This document shows positions 21,234 through 34,000 of a DNA stretch of 64,000 bases, one piece after another. The translations under genes were made by a program, and so were the position numbers. This DNA is from Incurvaria masculella. Taxonomy: Eukaryota; Arthropoda; Insecta; Lepidoptera; Incurvariidae. Under the pieces are notes generated by a model, which saw only the letters and a program-made list of their open reading frames with translations, made no database searches and was not told the origin of the DNA. Position 1 is the stretch's first letter, and the number at the start of each line of letters is the position of its first letter. The DNA lies in NCBI GenBank assembly GCA_946894095.1, contig OX335655.1, positions 14,384,001 through 14,448,000 of the forward strand, written 5' to 3'.

Positions 21234-23174
21234 ATGGAAGGTTCTCAATACGTTGCAGTAATATGTGCAATCATAATTTTGCTAATCGGTGAAATGTACT
21301 GTTCACTTTACACCTCACTTTACTCTAACCCCATAAAAAATAAAAACAAATATTTAAAAAAAGTTACAATCTGTGCAACAACTTTAATTGATAATAACTT
21401 TGTGCCAGGAGCTGTTATTGCCTTCCACAGTGCTCCTAAAACATTTTTGAATAGCAACGTTTTAAACAACATCATATACCGCCTTACGAATCAAGAAAGG
21501 CAAAACATTCGATACACCTTCACCACGGAATGCATCGCACACAAACCTCAATTATATATTGTAACAGCAACCAGTATCGACGATCTGAGGATTTTCATAG
21601 AGCAGGAAAAAAAATGTGCCGACTGGAAACCGGGCGCGCACTACTTGATTTTAGCCACAACCTTGGAGTCGAAAGATACCAATGAGTACTTTCGTCTCGC
21701 ATGGAGTCATAATATTTTTAAATTCGCAGTCTTACAGAACAATATCACTACCAACAATATAGAAATCGTGACGTGGACATCGAAATGCAAAATCGAACGA
21801 ACCGAGGAAATCGATTCAAAAAATATCGCTATCAGAATCTGTAGCGGCACGCTGAAATTATTTCCTAAGGATATCTCAAAAGATTTCGAAGGTTGTGCAT
21901 TAAGAGTAGCCGTAAATCACTTTCCTCCTTTCGCTTTTAAGGCAACCATAAAGAGCCCTTCGATACTTGAGAGATTTTACTTAGTGGACCAATTTAAGGG
22001 AATGGAAATAGAGTTGGTGAAATATGTATGTGAAATGCTAAATCTGTCTCCACTTCTGTTGTCAACTGCCGACATAGGCACAGACTCTGTGCATGATATG
22101 ATCATGCAGGACAAAGTCGACGTGCTCGTCGGCGACGTCAAGATCAAGTACTACAGCTCCAACGACTTTAGCTTCACCTACCCGCACTACTACGACGAAA
22201 TTCATGCCGTCACCACCGATAGATCGTACCGCAGGTTTTTAGAGGAACTTCTCAGCATCTTTCAACTTAAAGTGATCGTCGCGTATTGCTCTATTTTTCT
22301 CGCTGCCTTGTTGTTGTACATCGGTTTGATTCTGGCCAAGAGGAATTTACTGCACCGTTCTCGTTACATTGGTGTCGGTTTGACTTCGGCTTGTGCGATC
22401 ACTCTAGGGCTTCCAGCGATGTTGCCCCGTGGCGCACGGAGCGCGCTCTTACTGCTTTTACTGCAGTGGATTTGGATGAGTTTTTATGCACGGACAGTGT
22501 ACCAGAGCGCGCTCATCAATATATTGTCTGATGAGACTAAGGTTAGCAGTGCTGACACGTTGCAGGATCTATGCCAACGAAATTATACTATTATAGTTCC
22601 GGAGATAGCCGAGGTGCGGCTTCTTGTCTCCAACAAATCGTACATAGACAGCGGTTGTCGCTTTGCTCGAGACGACTTTGTCGAGTGTGTGGATGTGTAT
22701 GATTGTCTGCACTACGTGCTTCGGATCCCAAGTTTCGCCTCATTCATCTCAGTAAATTATTTTAAGAGCCAGAAGTGGAAGGCCCTCTGGAACAACAATG
22801 TAGACAACGCAGCTTTTCACTTTATTAAGGAACCAGTATCTACTACACCTTTAACATTTCAGTTTAAGCGAGGCAACCCACTCGTTGATCGATTCTCGGA
22901 TGTGGGGTTGAGATTCAGCGAGGCTGGATTAATGCAGTATCATTTGAAACGAGCAATAGATTACGAGATTGGAACAAAAATTAAATTAGATGTTTATAAA
23001 ACCGAATCTACAAGCGCTTTTCACGCTTCTAAATTCAAACAACTGACTATGTTTCACGTCAAACCGATTCTCCAAATATTCCTCGGGGGTTGCTTACTTT
23101 CAATGATTGTTGCTCTATTTGAAATAATCATTTTCTATTTCGCTTCATTCAACAACTCCCAATCCAGGCGTTAA
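21234..23174 (+). CDS. Divergent ionotropic receptor (IR family), single exon
   Basis: A 646-residue insect ionotropic receptor, a ligand-gated cation channel of the iGluR superfamily used in chemosensation. A hydrophobic N-terminus (about 6-22) looks like a signal peptide. A poorly conserved extracellular domain follows. The ligand-binding S1 lobe starts near 221 (CALRVAVNHFPPFAFK, FKGMEIELVKYVCEMLNLSP, VDVLVGDVKIKYYSSNDFSF). Membrane segments are about 342-368, 379-398, 403-425 and 609-634; the third carries WMSFYARTVYQSALINIL in place of the iGluR SYTANLAAF motif. S2 lies between the third and fourth. The gene has no intron, as in many rapidly evolving lineage-specific IRs. ATG at 21234 follows a TATA box by 84 bp, and AATAAA follows at 23264. 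The exact IR subfamily is not assignable by eye. Confidence 0.9.
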   Translation: MEGSQYVAVICAIIILLIGEMYCSLYTSLYSNPIKNKNKYLKKVTICATTLIDNNFVPGAVIAFHSAPKTFLNSNVLNNIIYRLTNQERQNIRYTFTTECIAHKPQLYIVTATSIDDLRIFIEQEKKCADWKPGAHYLILATTLESKDTNEYFRLAWSHNIFKFAVLQNNITTNNIEIVTWTSKCKIERTEEIDSKNIAIRICSGTLKLFPKDISKDFEGCALRVAVNHFPPFAFKATIKSPSILERFYLVDQFKGMEIELVKYVCEMLNLSPLLLSTADIGTDSVHDMIMQDKVDVLVGDVKIKYYSSNDFSFTYPHYYDEIHAVTTDRSYRRFLEELLSIFQLKVIVAYCSIFLAALLLYIGLILAKRNLLHRSRYIGVGLTSACAITLGLPAMLPRGARSALLLLLLQWIWMSFYARTVYQSALINILSDETKVSSADTLQDLCQRNYTIIVPEIAEVRLLVSNKSYIDSGCRFARDDFVECVDVYDCLHYVLRIPSFASFISVNYFKSQKWKALWNNNVDNAAFHFIKEPVSTTPLTFQFKRGNPLVDRFSDVGLRFSEAGLMQYHLKRAIDYEIGTKIKLDVYKTESTSAFHASKFKQLTMFHVKPILQIFLGGCLLSMIVALFEIIIFYFASFNNSQSRR

Positions 23175-23263
23175 TTAGGTTTTAACAATTAACTTATTCT
23201 GTAGTTGTAGGTCGAGTTTGAGATAGTTTACTTTAGAATAATTTACTTTACTGAATATGCTGA

Positions 23264-23269
23264 AATAAA
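23264..23269 (+). terminator. Poly(A) signal candidate of the receptor gene
   Basis: AATAAA lies 90 bp after the receptor stop codon, the first such hexamer downstream. Confidence 0.5.
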
Positions 23270-23704
23270 GTAGCTTAAGATAAGATTATTTACAAAAAAA
23301 ATATTGTAACACGAGTGATACAAAATCCACTAACAGCAGAGAGCAAGATTGTTATAAGAAGCGTATAACTTGTTTGTGTATAAAATGTATCAAAAAAAAA
23401 AAACTAAATAGTTGTATATTACTTAGTAATGACTTATATTGTATTAAAAGCATTTCACCTTTCTTAGTTTATTAATTTTCCATTCATACCTAGAACGGAG
23501 TTCCCATGAGAACGTTTCGGGGGCTGCTGGATTGAGCTCACTTATGAACAAAAAACTCCCACGGACCGACTTAGCATCATCTATGCGAAAATATTCGTTA
23601 TCTGTCCCGGGTATCTGGCGACACTTTGAAGCGAGACATTTTCTCGCCGAGGTTTCGTCGGAAAATGCGACCCAAGGGCAAAATTGTCTTGACTCTATAA
23701 TAAT

Positions 23705-24060
23705 AATAATATAAGCCTTTATTTCAGACAAGTTTACATTGTTATTAAACACAAAATTTAGTTGACTTTGTCGACATCGATAGCGTTGTCTGTTTGCCCT
23801 TTGTTGGCAAAGGCCTCCTCCAAGCTCTTCCATGCTTTTCTATCCCTTGCTGTCCTCGTCCATGTGATTCCTGCCTCGGCTCTTATCTCATCCTCCCATC
23901 TTTTATATTGTCTCCCTCTTTTCCTTTTGTTGTATTTAGGACACCAATTCATTATGGTTTTGCTCCATTTTTCCCTTCCTCTGATTGTATGTCCTGTCCA
24001 TCTCCATTTGAGTTTTTTGGTTTTTACTGTTACATCTTCTATTTTTGTGCGTTTTCTTAG
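23705..24060 (-). pseudogene. LINE ORF tail, RTE-like, minus strand
   Basis: The minus strand reads KLKWRWTGHTIRGREKWSKT, then RGRQYKRWEDEIRAEAGITW, TRTARDRKAWKSLEEAFANK and a stop near 23758. This is the common C-terminal block of RTE-type LINE proteins in insects. Stops lie just upstream, so only about 95 residues are kept. The 3' end has a (TAA)n tract (23697-23712), consistent with a LINE tail. Confidence 0.7.
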
Positions 24061-24141
24061 AGATGTGTCTTGACTCTACACCTGCACAAATCAGCGACAG
24101 CTCGGCGACAAATTGCATCATGGACTTAATCGAAATGAACG

Positions 24142-24430
24142 GCTCGTAGCCTAGTGGCGCGGGGACTTGCCTAGCATACCAGAGGTCTGGGTTCAAATCC
24201 TCGCCCAGTTCATGCACCACTTTCTTCCTCTTTCTGAGTGCATTTCGTCACGAATGCGAGCTATCCCATGGTTCTGAATCCACGTAAAACTGAGGTCATC
24301 TTCCCCTACGAGGTGTTAGGGTTTAAGCCAGCCCGGTGGTTTCATCCAGTACCATCGCATTGAATGAAAAGATAGTCGAAGCGGCACTGAAAAAAATGTC
24401 TGTGTTTTCCATCCACCTCTGTCCGCCCTT
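24142..24430 (+). mobile_element. tRNA-derived SINE, plus strand
   Basis: The head GGCTCGTAGCCTAGTGGCG contains a box A-like TAGCCTAGTGG, and GGGTTCAAATCC is a good box B. Body landmarks follow in order to 'tgttttccatcca'. It has the same structure as the minus copy at 303-668. Confidence 0.85.
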
Positions 24431-24607
24431 TTTTACTCGCCGTCTCGCGTCTCGCCAGTTGCTTACCGAATTCGAGTATTGGTCGAGTACAAGTCGAGTA
24501 GTTGTCAAGGGCATTTGTTATTAATACTTGTCCGACATTGAGATAATCCGTTGCCAGGATAATTAGATGTCCGACATCGATTCGCTCGTGCATCTCGACA
24601 GCTATTC

Positions 24608-25900
24608 TTGTTTTTACATCATAGCTTCGAAGTCAAAGAAAAGGTCCTATTTTCTGCTTCACCTACGACGAAGTTGCTATCGGAACTAAGGGCTCGTTTC
24701 AAACGGAGATATAAAGGGGGCAGTGCGACATATTTGCCGCCGTTCAGCGACATGCTGACCTTTTCAAAGGACGAATGTCGCATGGCGGAGACGTCGTTAC
24801 CTATGCCGGTAAACCAGCCATGCGCATCACCTAAGGTGCGCGCTCAGCCTGAGCGGCCTCGGCAGCCCAAACGCATTGCGGTCGTGGACACAGAACCCTA
24901 TTTTGCCTTCTGTAAGAATGCCGGACATGTTGTAGTTAGTTGTTCGGCATTCCGAAGTGAGAACGTGCATGGTTGACGCTTGTGCTATCGTTGTCTCGGC
25001 CGACACCCAATAAAGGCGTACACAATGCCTTCCCGGCCCTGCGCTCATTGTCGAGGCGAGCACCACCCTCTGCTGTGTGCTAACCGCAACAGGGATGACC
25101 TTGCCGTAAGTCAGAGTCGCCCGCTCAGGGGCGGGGGCTCTGCTCAGGGCCAAGTAGTTCCGCCTCAGGGCGGGAAAATGCAGGTCGTGCGTCCCCTCCT
25201 CGTGGAAAGGTTCGCGATGTACCTCCTCGAGCACACGGTCGCACAAGTTGTTGCCAGGACGTCCACTTTGGTGGGCAGAGCCGACCGCTTACGGGCGGGA
25301 GCGCCCACCAACGTTGTCCAAAAAGGAGCCTGCTGGCGCAGAACGTGGCTGTAGGAGCGCGGACGTCTCCTTCCCCACATCGTGAGTTCTCTCCACCCGT
25401 ACTGGAACATCCCCGAGTTTGGCGAACTCGCCCTCGTCTCGACAGAGAGCAACCAGCTCCCGCGTCAGAGTTGGGGGCGAATTCATGGTATCGCTGAATC
25501 GGCTTAGGGTGAAGTCTGCTTTACAGTCTCACCTTCCATTGTGTCCAGTTTTGCGGATTACCACTCGAGCAGTGGTACTGGACAAAATAATGGGCAGTCA
25601 TTCACATGTAAAATTGTCGCCTGCGGTCGTTTCTCTAGCGTTTGGCGGATCCAAAATTGCACACACCATGGTCACGTGGACCTGTTGCTTGGGGCAGAAG
25701 TATGCTTAATCCATTGAAGGTACAGCCGGACGGCTTAGTAGCCACTCCAACGCTGCTTGGCCACCTGATACTGGGTGCGGTTCGCAACATTTTTATTCTT
25801 CCTGACGAAAGTGTGGGTTCCATGTGGGACTGTCCCTTTCGCAAGCGGCTCAGCGCTTTTAGGAAGTGGAAGAACCGCCCACCGTTACCCTAATCAACCC
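24608..25900 (+). pseudogene. BEL/Pao LTR-retrotransposon fragment (gag end and protease region)
   Basis: Several plus-strand frames in sequence resemble BEL/Pao polyproteins. There is a gag C-terminal part with a damaged CCHC knuckle near 24900 (FCKNAGHVVVSC, first Cys missing) and a CYRCLGRHP...CAHCRGEHHPLLC knuckle at 24980-25075. Protease-region words follow near 25650-25790 (LKVQPDGLVATPTLLGHLI), and then the conserved segment preceding reverse transcriptase at about 25850. Stops and frameshifts interrupt it (for example a TGA at 24974), and no LTRs are seen. It is an inert relic; reverse transcriptase and integrase are absent. Confidence 0.65.
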
Positions 25901-25904
25901 GGAA

Positions 25905-26210
25905 CAGCAGGAATAAAAAAACTGGTTTAGACTGACCCTATTACGCCAAGGTAGACAAATTAAACGTTGGGAAGACGACATTAAAAAGATAGCTGGCCCA
26001 GAATGGACACGCACTGCAAAAGACAGGACCTTTAGAGGAGGCCTTTGTCGAAGGACAAGCTGTAAAAGAAAAACCGGTTGCCGATACATTTAATTAGTTA
26101 AGAAAAAAGTTAAATTGTTAAGTAGAATTAGGTAAAAAGTTAGATTATGAATGTTATTTTAGTTAAAGTAATAAAGGCTTATGAATAAATAAATATAAAT
26201 AAATAAAATA
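25905..26210 (+). pseudogene. RTE-like LINE tail, plus strand
   Basis: Translation gives RQGRQIKRWEDDIKKIAGPE, then WTRTAKDRTFRGG, a degenerate version of the block at 23705-24060 on the other strand. It is followed by an AT-rich 3' end and an (AAAT)n tail near 26185-26208. It directly abuts the BEL/Pao relic. Confidence 0.65.
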
Positions 26211-27845
26211 TTACGCGTACTAAAGTTAGGTCACTCTGAATACTGCTGATAGAACTTTTTTAAGATCGATAAATAGATCAGTTGCCTGCTTTTTTTACTT
26301 AAAGGGCCTTTATTACCAAAGTGCTGATTATCTTTTACTGGTGTTGATTGCAAGCCGCTAAGAAGGGCCCTTAATATGTGGCGATTAAACTAATCAGCAG
26401 CAGGTGAAAAAGGCCCAGATAAAATAATGAATTGGACACCAATAATTTGTCACGGTTTCTTCGGCAGGAAGGCAGATAGTACCTACTGTAAACATCTTAA
26501 TTTATGAATCCCATTTGCTTCAAAGACGGGCTGGGTTCGACCAATTCAGAGTATTGTGTTTTTTTTAATGATAATGATTTTAATTAGTGCGGCATATCGT
26601 GTATACCAGGACCACACATAAATGTGCCCAACGAAGCCCATGGGATTTCGACTTTTTCACAGGAGATGAATGATTTTCACGGCTAGATGCTTCTTCACAC
26701 TTTGAAGGGCCCCAGATTGTACTTTGGGGGAAATACCTCGTCCATTCGGACCCTATATACATTAAGGATCTACAGGATCGGTCGGTTCTTATTTTTGTAA
26801 TGTCGACAGTGAACGGGCCTGCTCCGCGTTGAGCGATGGTAGCAAGGGCACGAAGGGACAGCGTTATGCAGATCCGACGAGCATTCACCTAATTGTGTAG
26901 GTACTGTTGGCAGCTGTGTCTATAGGCCCCTCTGCATCGGTGCAGTGTTGCAAACAGCGGGCATGGAAGGAAAGAAGTAGCAACAAAAACTCATTTGTAC
27001 GGGGGTGGCGGCGTAGCCACTCTACATGCAATAACGGAAGCGGCGGCAATTGAGTTCGCTTACGAATTTTCTTTTTACTGATTTTCTCAAGCTCCAACAA
27101 CACGTAATCTAGCACACGTAAGAATTTTTAAGAACTTAAAAAGACGCCATTTAAGTAGTTCAACAAGCATTCGATGTTGCGAACATGATGTTGTGACAGT
27201 TAGACGTTATGGACAACTTGTGGCTACACTGATGCCATACGAATAAGCAATCGCTCCTACCGTCCTTTCATGCTCGCTGGTTGGTCGAAAGGTTACGGTT
27301 AAGTTTCCTCTTGCTGAGGCTGAGAAAATAATATTCTGTGTTCGTACTTTGGTTGCCGTGTTCTGAGTTCACATTTTAACTTTACTTAATAATTACCAAA
27401 TAATTAATATTGGATATTTCAAAACTGCGGAATAATGAGACAACAGTGAATTATGGGCGGTTTGCATTTCTTCGCCACAGTACATTCAGAAAGAGCAAAG
27501 AGTAGGAAAACACCACATGTTCTTTTCAATCCTTTCTAAGGACTATAATCTAATAATATAATCTAGAATCTAAAGACATACGATAGTTTCTTAATGACTG
27601 AGTAAATTTTCTTTTTACTTGTCGGGGTTTAACTTGTGTTAGGGAACATTGGAAACGGGTTTTGCATTATCCTTTCTAATGTTATGCTTAAAAATAAAAG
27701 TCTCTACAAATAAACTATAAAAATTACTCCCAACTCAATCATTTATTCCGTAAAAGCCAATATCTTGCAGATAAATCTAAACTTTATCATTTTATTAAAA
27801 ATATACAATAAATACTGTTATCAACATACAATCTAAATGATGAGT
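26211..27845. other. Intergenic stretch without a recognised gene
   Basis: No convincing open frame, structured RNA or named repeat. Short frames near 26580-27115 look like chance. The 3' flank of the zinc-finger gene begins near 27860, where TTTATT gives a minus-strand AATAAA. Confidence 0.5.
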
Positions 27846-28011
27846 AAAAAAAACACTGTTTATTCACATTGGGCAGTCATTTCGCTCTAACAACAGAGGA
27901 AAAGGAAGTGGCAACCTTTGTATTCCGCCACGAAATGTGGGGGGGCCACTTAACTGTCCATTCCCAATAAAAAAAATAATTGTGAGCGTATCATGGTGTA
28001 GGTGCCGGTGG

Positions 28012-31000
28012 CTACCGCTCGATGTGGGCGGGGGGCGGCGGGGAGGGTGGAGGGGGTGAGCCGCCCGCCAGCAGGTAAGCGGGAAGGCGGCCGCCGCGAG
28101 CCGTCCGCAGCTTGTGTTGCTTCAAGCGATGCTTCACCAGTTCCTTGCTGCAATCAGCGAATGTTCATTAAGGGCCTGGTCCTTTGCTCCGAGCCCCTAG
28201 CCCGACTTGTCACCTAAATTTGCGTTTACGCCAAACCCCAAACCAATCGACTAGCCTTTTCAAATGTATGGAGAAATTGAAGAGAGCGCGCGAGTGGGCG
28301 TTAAGCGAACTAACATTTGCGAGTCCGAGTTTGATTTGACAGCTTACTCACCATCGCCGACTACGCGTTTTTCATACAAGTCTGAAGTCCGAGTTTGATT
28401 TTGACAGGTTGAAGAAGCAAAACCACAGAATAAGTCGTAAAAACTTGTCTGGGGTTTGACGTTTTTACATAACTTCGAAGTTTCGTAATGCCAATTTAGG
28501 TGAGATCTCGGACAGACCATTTAAAGCTCTGTTGGAAAGATAGGGGTACAGTCTTACTAAGTAATCTTGTACATCCACCTTGCATATAGTAGTAGCGGCG
28601 AATATACACTTGTATGTGTGGATAACTCAAGTAACACTTTGGACAGCTCGCGGTGTAGGGTCTAGAGGACTTGTCTTTCATGCCAAAGGTTATAGGTTAA
28701 ATCCTCGTCCCGTCAAGCACCTCAATCTTTCTTTTTCTCAGTTGGATAAGTGCATTTCGTCACGAATGTGGGCTGTACCATGGTTCGGAACCCATGTAAA
28801 ACTGTAGGTCCCCTTCCCCTACTAGGTGGTAGGGTTAAGCCCGCCCGGGTTGGTAGGCCCGCATTGGATGGAACCACAGAAATCAGAATTATTAACTAGA
28901 ACGGTCAAGAAGTCAGCTTAGTATGGAAACCGAGCGTGTCAAGCTTGGCACCCACACAACCACATCTAATACACAGATGTCGCCCGACGCGCGGCGCAAC
29001 CAATCACGTGGAGCGCATCCACCTGCGTCAACACATGTCGGTGCGCGGGAAGCGCACTACCACCTTCTCAGGTCACCCGTCGGCGAACGCGTTGAGCTGG
29101 GGGTACGGAGTATCGATATTGTTATTTTGACTATCGATACAATTGAGTTCTCATAGAAATAGATAGTTACATATTTTATTTCATATTCTGCATTGTTTGG
29201 AAGTAAAATAACAAGCGCAATATTTATAACTATTTTACGGTGCATTGAACTGATTTAATTCTTACCATATGCCAGGGAAGTTAGCGGAAAAAAACTTTTT
29301 TTTAACGATTTTAACTAAAAGTAAAATTGAATTGTATTAACTTGCCATACAGCTGTATTGAATTAGCATTAAGAACACTTGACATTCGCTGGGCTTTTCT
29401 TTAACTAAAGAACTAAATATACAAACAGGATGTTAACGGAGGTATGGCCCAAACGTTAACCAGGTTTCTCTAGGAATAATTAGAGCAAAAAAGGTAGGTA
29501 GCATTTTGTTGTATGACTTAAAAAAATCGTCCATCGCATAATTTTTTGGTAATTAAATATCCACAAAATGTCTTGCAAAAAAAAAATCAATTTTATTGCA
29601 CAAGCTTTTAATATTTCTAGAGCATTGAAATAAAAGTTTGCATATATAACGACGAAAGCAGTTATTTAAGACATGGCCAAGCGTTTATCAGTACGGGCCC
29701 ATCGATCTTGTTTTAAAAGTGAATGTGTGAATGGACAGTTATTTTATTGACGGGTGATATCTATTGATGAATATTATGAAGATATTTACTAAGAACCTGT
29801 CGTTTCGAAAGCCTTGGAGCGAATTTTTTTGTTAGATCTGAGGGACGAAAACATGTTTCCTCAAAGTGTTGAGAACATATATTCGGGCATCCGTGTGAGC
29901 TCTATCCATTTCTCCTTATGTTTAATATCTTTGGGAAACCTGAAATAAAGTCAAGTTAATACCGGCTCTACTAATCCGCTTTCAATGAATCTAAGCTAGA
30001 CCTGCCCAAAATAATATTTTGGAATCTCTCTTTTACAACAAACCATCACGTGAACCGAGCACATCCATCAAGTAGGTGGTAAGCAGACGTAGTAGAGATA
30101 AATAAATATGTTTGTCTAAATCATTGATATATCATAGTATTAGATACTACTAGTAACGCCGAAAATACGCCACTACATCACTGATGGACACAGCTCCACT
30201 CGGAGCATAATCAGTAGCAAGCGAGACATCGACCGAGTAACATGTATGATATGACACATGTTAGATTCGTGAAGGGGGCCATACGGATCGTTCGATATCG
30301 ATTTTAAAGCAATCGGTTCAGTAGAAAAAAATAATCGCGGCCTCTGTTTCTATGATGACTGATAGTTCGTGATAAGTGAATAACTAAAAAGTTAAGCAAC
30401 ACATTAGAGATCGATATTATGAATTTCGTTATCAAAATGTACTTTGTAGCCTAGCGATAAGAGCGACCGCCTCTTTTACTGGACAATATGCAAGTAATGA
30501 AAACTTTTTTGAACTTAAACATAACTGTAAGAATAGAAACATCGATAACGCTAATTTTTGGTCCCTTCACTACCTACTACCCAAATAAGCAAAATAAACG
30601 TTCAAACGCAACGCAAATTTCATACCTTTACACTAGGAAATAAAATCGATAGCACTCATTATTTGTCACATCACTACCCAACGCGACTGCGTTAGCGGAG
30701 AAATTATTTCGAAAAATGATTTAAATATACAAATAACTGTTTTAGAATTGGCTTACTTATGAAATGTGACGCCATTGTTTTTGTAGGACATGTTCTCGTT
30801 TCTGTTTTTGCAGATGCGCACTGAACAATTAGGCATTTCGACAATAATCTGGAGAAACGCGCACGCGCCGCGACCGGGTACGAACTGAGCGGCCGGCGTG
30901 ACGTCACGTTTGCTTATAACCAATTTTGGGTATAAGGCCGCCACGGGGATCGCGCGCGTCCACCGTTCTAGTTTAGTATATTCCGATTTCTGTGGATGGA

Positions 31001-34000
31001 ACTATGGTCGAAGCAGAAATGAAAAATTGTCCGTGTTTTCCATCCAGTTCGGTGTAGCCGTTCCCATAATTGGAAGGCCCTGGCATGGCACCTAATTCCT
31101 TCGGAAATGTGGTGCTGGGCTAATATAACGGTATTATACATCCTTGTCAGTTTGCATAAAACAAGAAAGGAAATATCACTACATCAAGCAAGGTAAGACA
31201 GCAGTGGCAACCAAAACTCACCCGTATAGCGACAGCGTATTAAACTCCAGTATATCTACTCAAGAAAGCGAAAACGAGTTGGTCACAGATGAAAGTGAGA
31301 TGCTCTCGCCCGAGGTCATCAAACATCAAATGATATGTTAGTGTCGTAGCACTATAATTATAATAATTAGAAAGGGACAACTCTAGGGTGACTGGTGGCT
31401 GTCATTTCATGAGTACGAAGCGTTGTAACTCACCAGCGAGTCACCAGTGAGTAGACCTCCTGGTTGCTTCCTTTTAAAACAACTTATAAAGATCTATGCA
31501 CACACATATCCATATGCCACAATTATAAAAGGGATTGGATGGCTGCTAATATCATGTCTATGCTAATACTGCTCTCAAGAATTGGGGCTTAAGCGAAACT
31601 GGCAGCAAAACTTTTTATTACAGATGTTGCAGTTAACTGGGCGACTGCTAATTACCGCATCAACTTGCTACTCGAAATCAAACTTACATCAAGAGCAGAA
31701 ATTTCATGCAATAGATGTAGCAGCCAACTTTGGTGATCACAATGCACATTCGATGCTAATTTACTCCTTTATGCAAAACACCTTGGCGAGCAGACTTACC
31801 GGCGGCGAAACCTTTTGCCACAGACGTCGCAGTCAACGGGCTTGCTGCCGACGTGAATGTCTGCTATGTGTCGCGCGAGCTGCTCCTTTCTGCCAAAAAT
31901 CTTATCGCAATGCAGACACTGCAAAAATTCAACAAAGCATTATATATTTTTTAGTTTTGATTGTTGCAATATAAGACCATTTTATTAAAATTAACCTTAC
32001 TATTATGATATTAAATTGGTAGAGCTCGTAATTCGTTTATTGTGGAGCAGCTGCTATATTATAAGGTTTATATCAGTGCCATGCATACGTACATACTGCT
32101 AATCGATTTATCAAACTCAGAAAAAAGAAAGCAGGCTTTGCAGAAATTTATATATTCAACATTTGCTTACATTGTAGAAAAATTGAGTCACAAAATCAAC
32201 TAGATGGTTTTTAGGCTCTACCAGTGGCTAAAGGACAGCAATGGGCTCGCTACTAGTTTTGTGTCAGTAAAAAAATTGCATCACCTAATGTTTTTTTACA
32301 ATAGATTTTTTTTTAACACAATTGCATTACATATTCATACATGTTTATGTTGTTACACATTATACCGAATTTGAAATTCAGTCACTGAAATGACTGACGG
32401 GAGCAAGTGACCCTACCTTTTGAGGTTCCTGAGGCAGGTGCATGCGACGGTGCTTGGCCAGGTTGCTGCTGGTGGTGAAGGTCCCGGGACACACCTCGCA
32501 CACGTACGGCTTCACGCTGAGGTGGCTCCGCAGGTGGATACGCAGCAGGTCGCGAGTCTTGCCCCGGTACGGACAGTGCTCGCACTTGTACGCGAATGTG
32601 TTGCCGTGCAACGACCTGCCAGTGGGTGAGACGCATATAGTCTGATGTTTATCCAACGGTTTGAATAAGATCAAGTTTCTTGACATGGCAACTAGATTTA
32701 AATTAATTTGGGTACGCCGCTTTACTTCGGGAGGTGCCCGTGTATGCCACAGTTTCTCGTTTTTTTGTACACAAAATCGAGTTTTCTGAAATTAATAAAA
32801 AAAAATGTTCCAAAACTCGTCAAAACACGTTACTAAGATTATAAAAACGTTCTCCAGTTTTTGGTTAAACAATCAATCAGTTATATTTATTAAACTCACT
32901 GTTTGTGTGTTAAATAACTGCAGTAGTGTGTAAGAGTTTGCCCACACACTTCACACAAGAAGCCTGCTTTAGTCTTTCTCGTTATTTTCAGTGGCTTGGT
33001 GATGGCTCGTTTTTTAGGTTGGACTTTCCTACGTTTCATTAATTCCTTATTACAGTCGGGAAGATGTTTCTTGTATTCGTCCTGAAATGTAAAAAAAAAT
33101 ATGTTCGTAGTTTCCTGTGAAACACATTATTTTGTATTTCTGATACCGTTAATAAAAGAGCAGAATCTCACGTTTTTCCTTCTCTCTTCGTTTCAACGAT
33201 TCCTTCAAATCCTTAAAAATTACCATTATGATCTAAAATTTGTCTCCAATATTGAAGAGGAATTTCTAATCACACAAGTATTTACGCACAAATTGTTGCA
33301 AATTATTAAGATACACACATACCTTCACACCGCCTTCCCAGAGGGGTAGGCAGAGATGATAGAGCGCTATACGTTACGATCACAGCACACCTCACACCTC
33401 TTTCGATCCATCTACAGACATACATCTTTTCATACATGCTCTACGATTACGGGTGCTATTTACCTGACAGGTTAGTCATTTTGTTTCCATTGATACCATC
33501 AAACTAATTTACAGTTGTTGATAGATTACTAGTGCTCACAAAGAACATACATACATTGGTGAAGAGAATAACCTCTTATAAATAAATAAAAAAATAAATT
33601 ATTGAGAAAAGTTGTGATCTGTACATTTCGTTTTCTGTAACACCAGAGCCAACGGTGGCGATTACGTGGAAATTATTCCTTTAATTCAACTAATATATGA
33701 TCATGGGGTTACTTACAATGTCCATAAAATCCTCTTTACATGTGATGCAATTGGGAAACTCGTCTTTTGTGAAAAATGCCTCGGGCCCGCCGACAGGGGA
33801 CAAACGGGCTGCGCTGTCGCAGTCTTTGATGACATACTCAACCGGCACCTCTGTCTTTGGCTCTGATGGACCTAAAACTGCTGAGGAAGCGAATGTAAGG
33901 TTATAAATACTGATATGACAAACTGGCACTAGTACTATATATAGCTCATATCTCTAGGGGCTAGAGGACTTGGCTTTCATGCGAGAGGTATGGGTTCAAA

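Larger units (their letters stand above)
28640..31150 (+). mobile_element. tRNA-derived SINE split by a P-like transposon
   Basis: The 5' part (28640-28874) runs from the tRNA-like head ('ggttataggttaaatcctcg') through 'aggtggtagggttaagccc' to 'gcattggatggaac'. The 3' part (31003-31150) resumes at 'tatggtcgaagcagaaatga' and goes to the SINE tail. Joining the parts restores the order seen in the SINE at 33955-34335. Confidence 0.85.

Noticed and set aside
24608..24976. A stand-alone host zinc-knuckle gene
   Set aside because: Its order with the following protease-like and pre-RT words matches a BEL/Pao polyprotein, and stops interrupt it.
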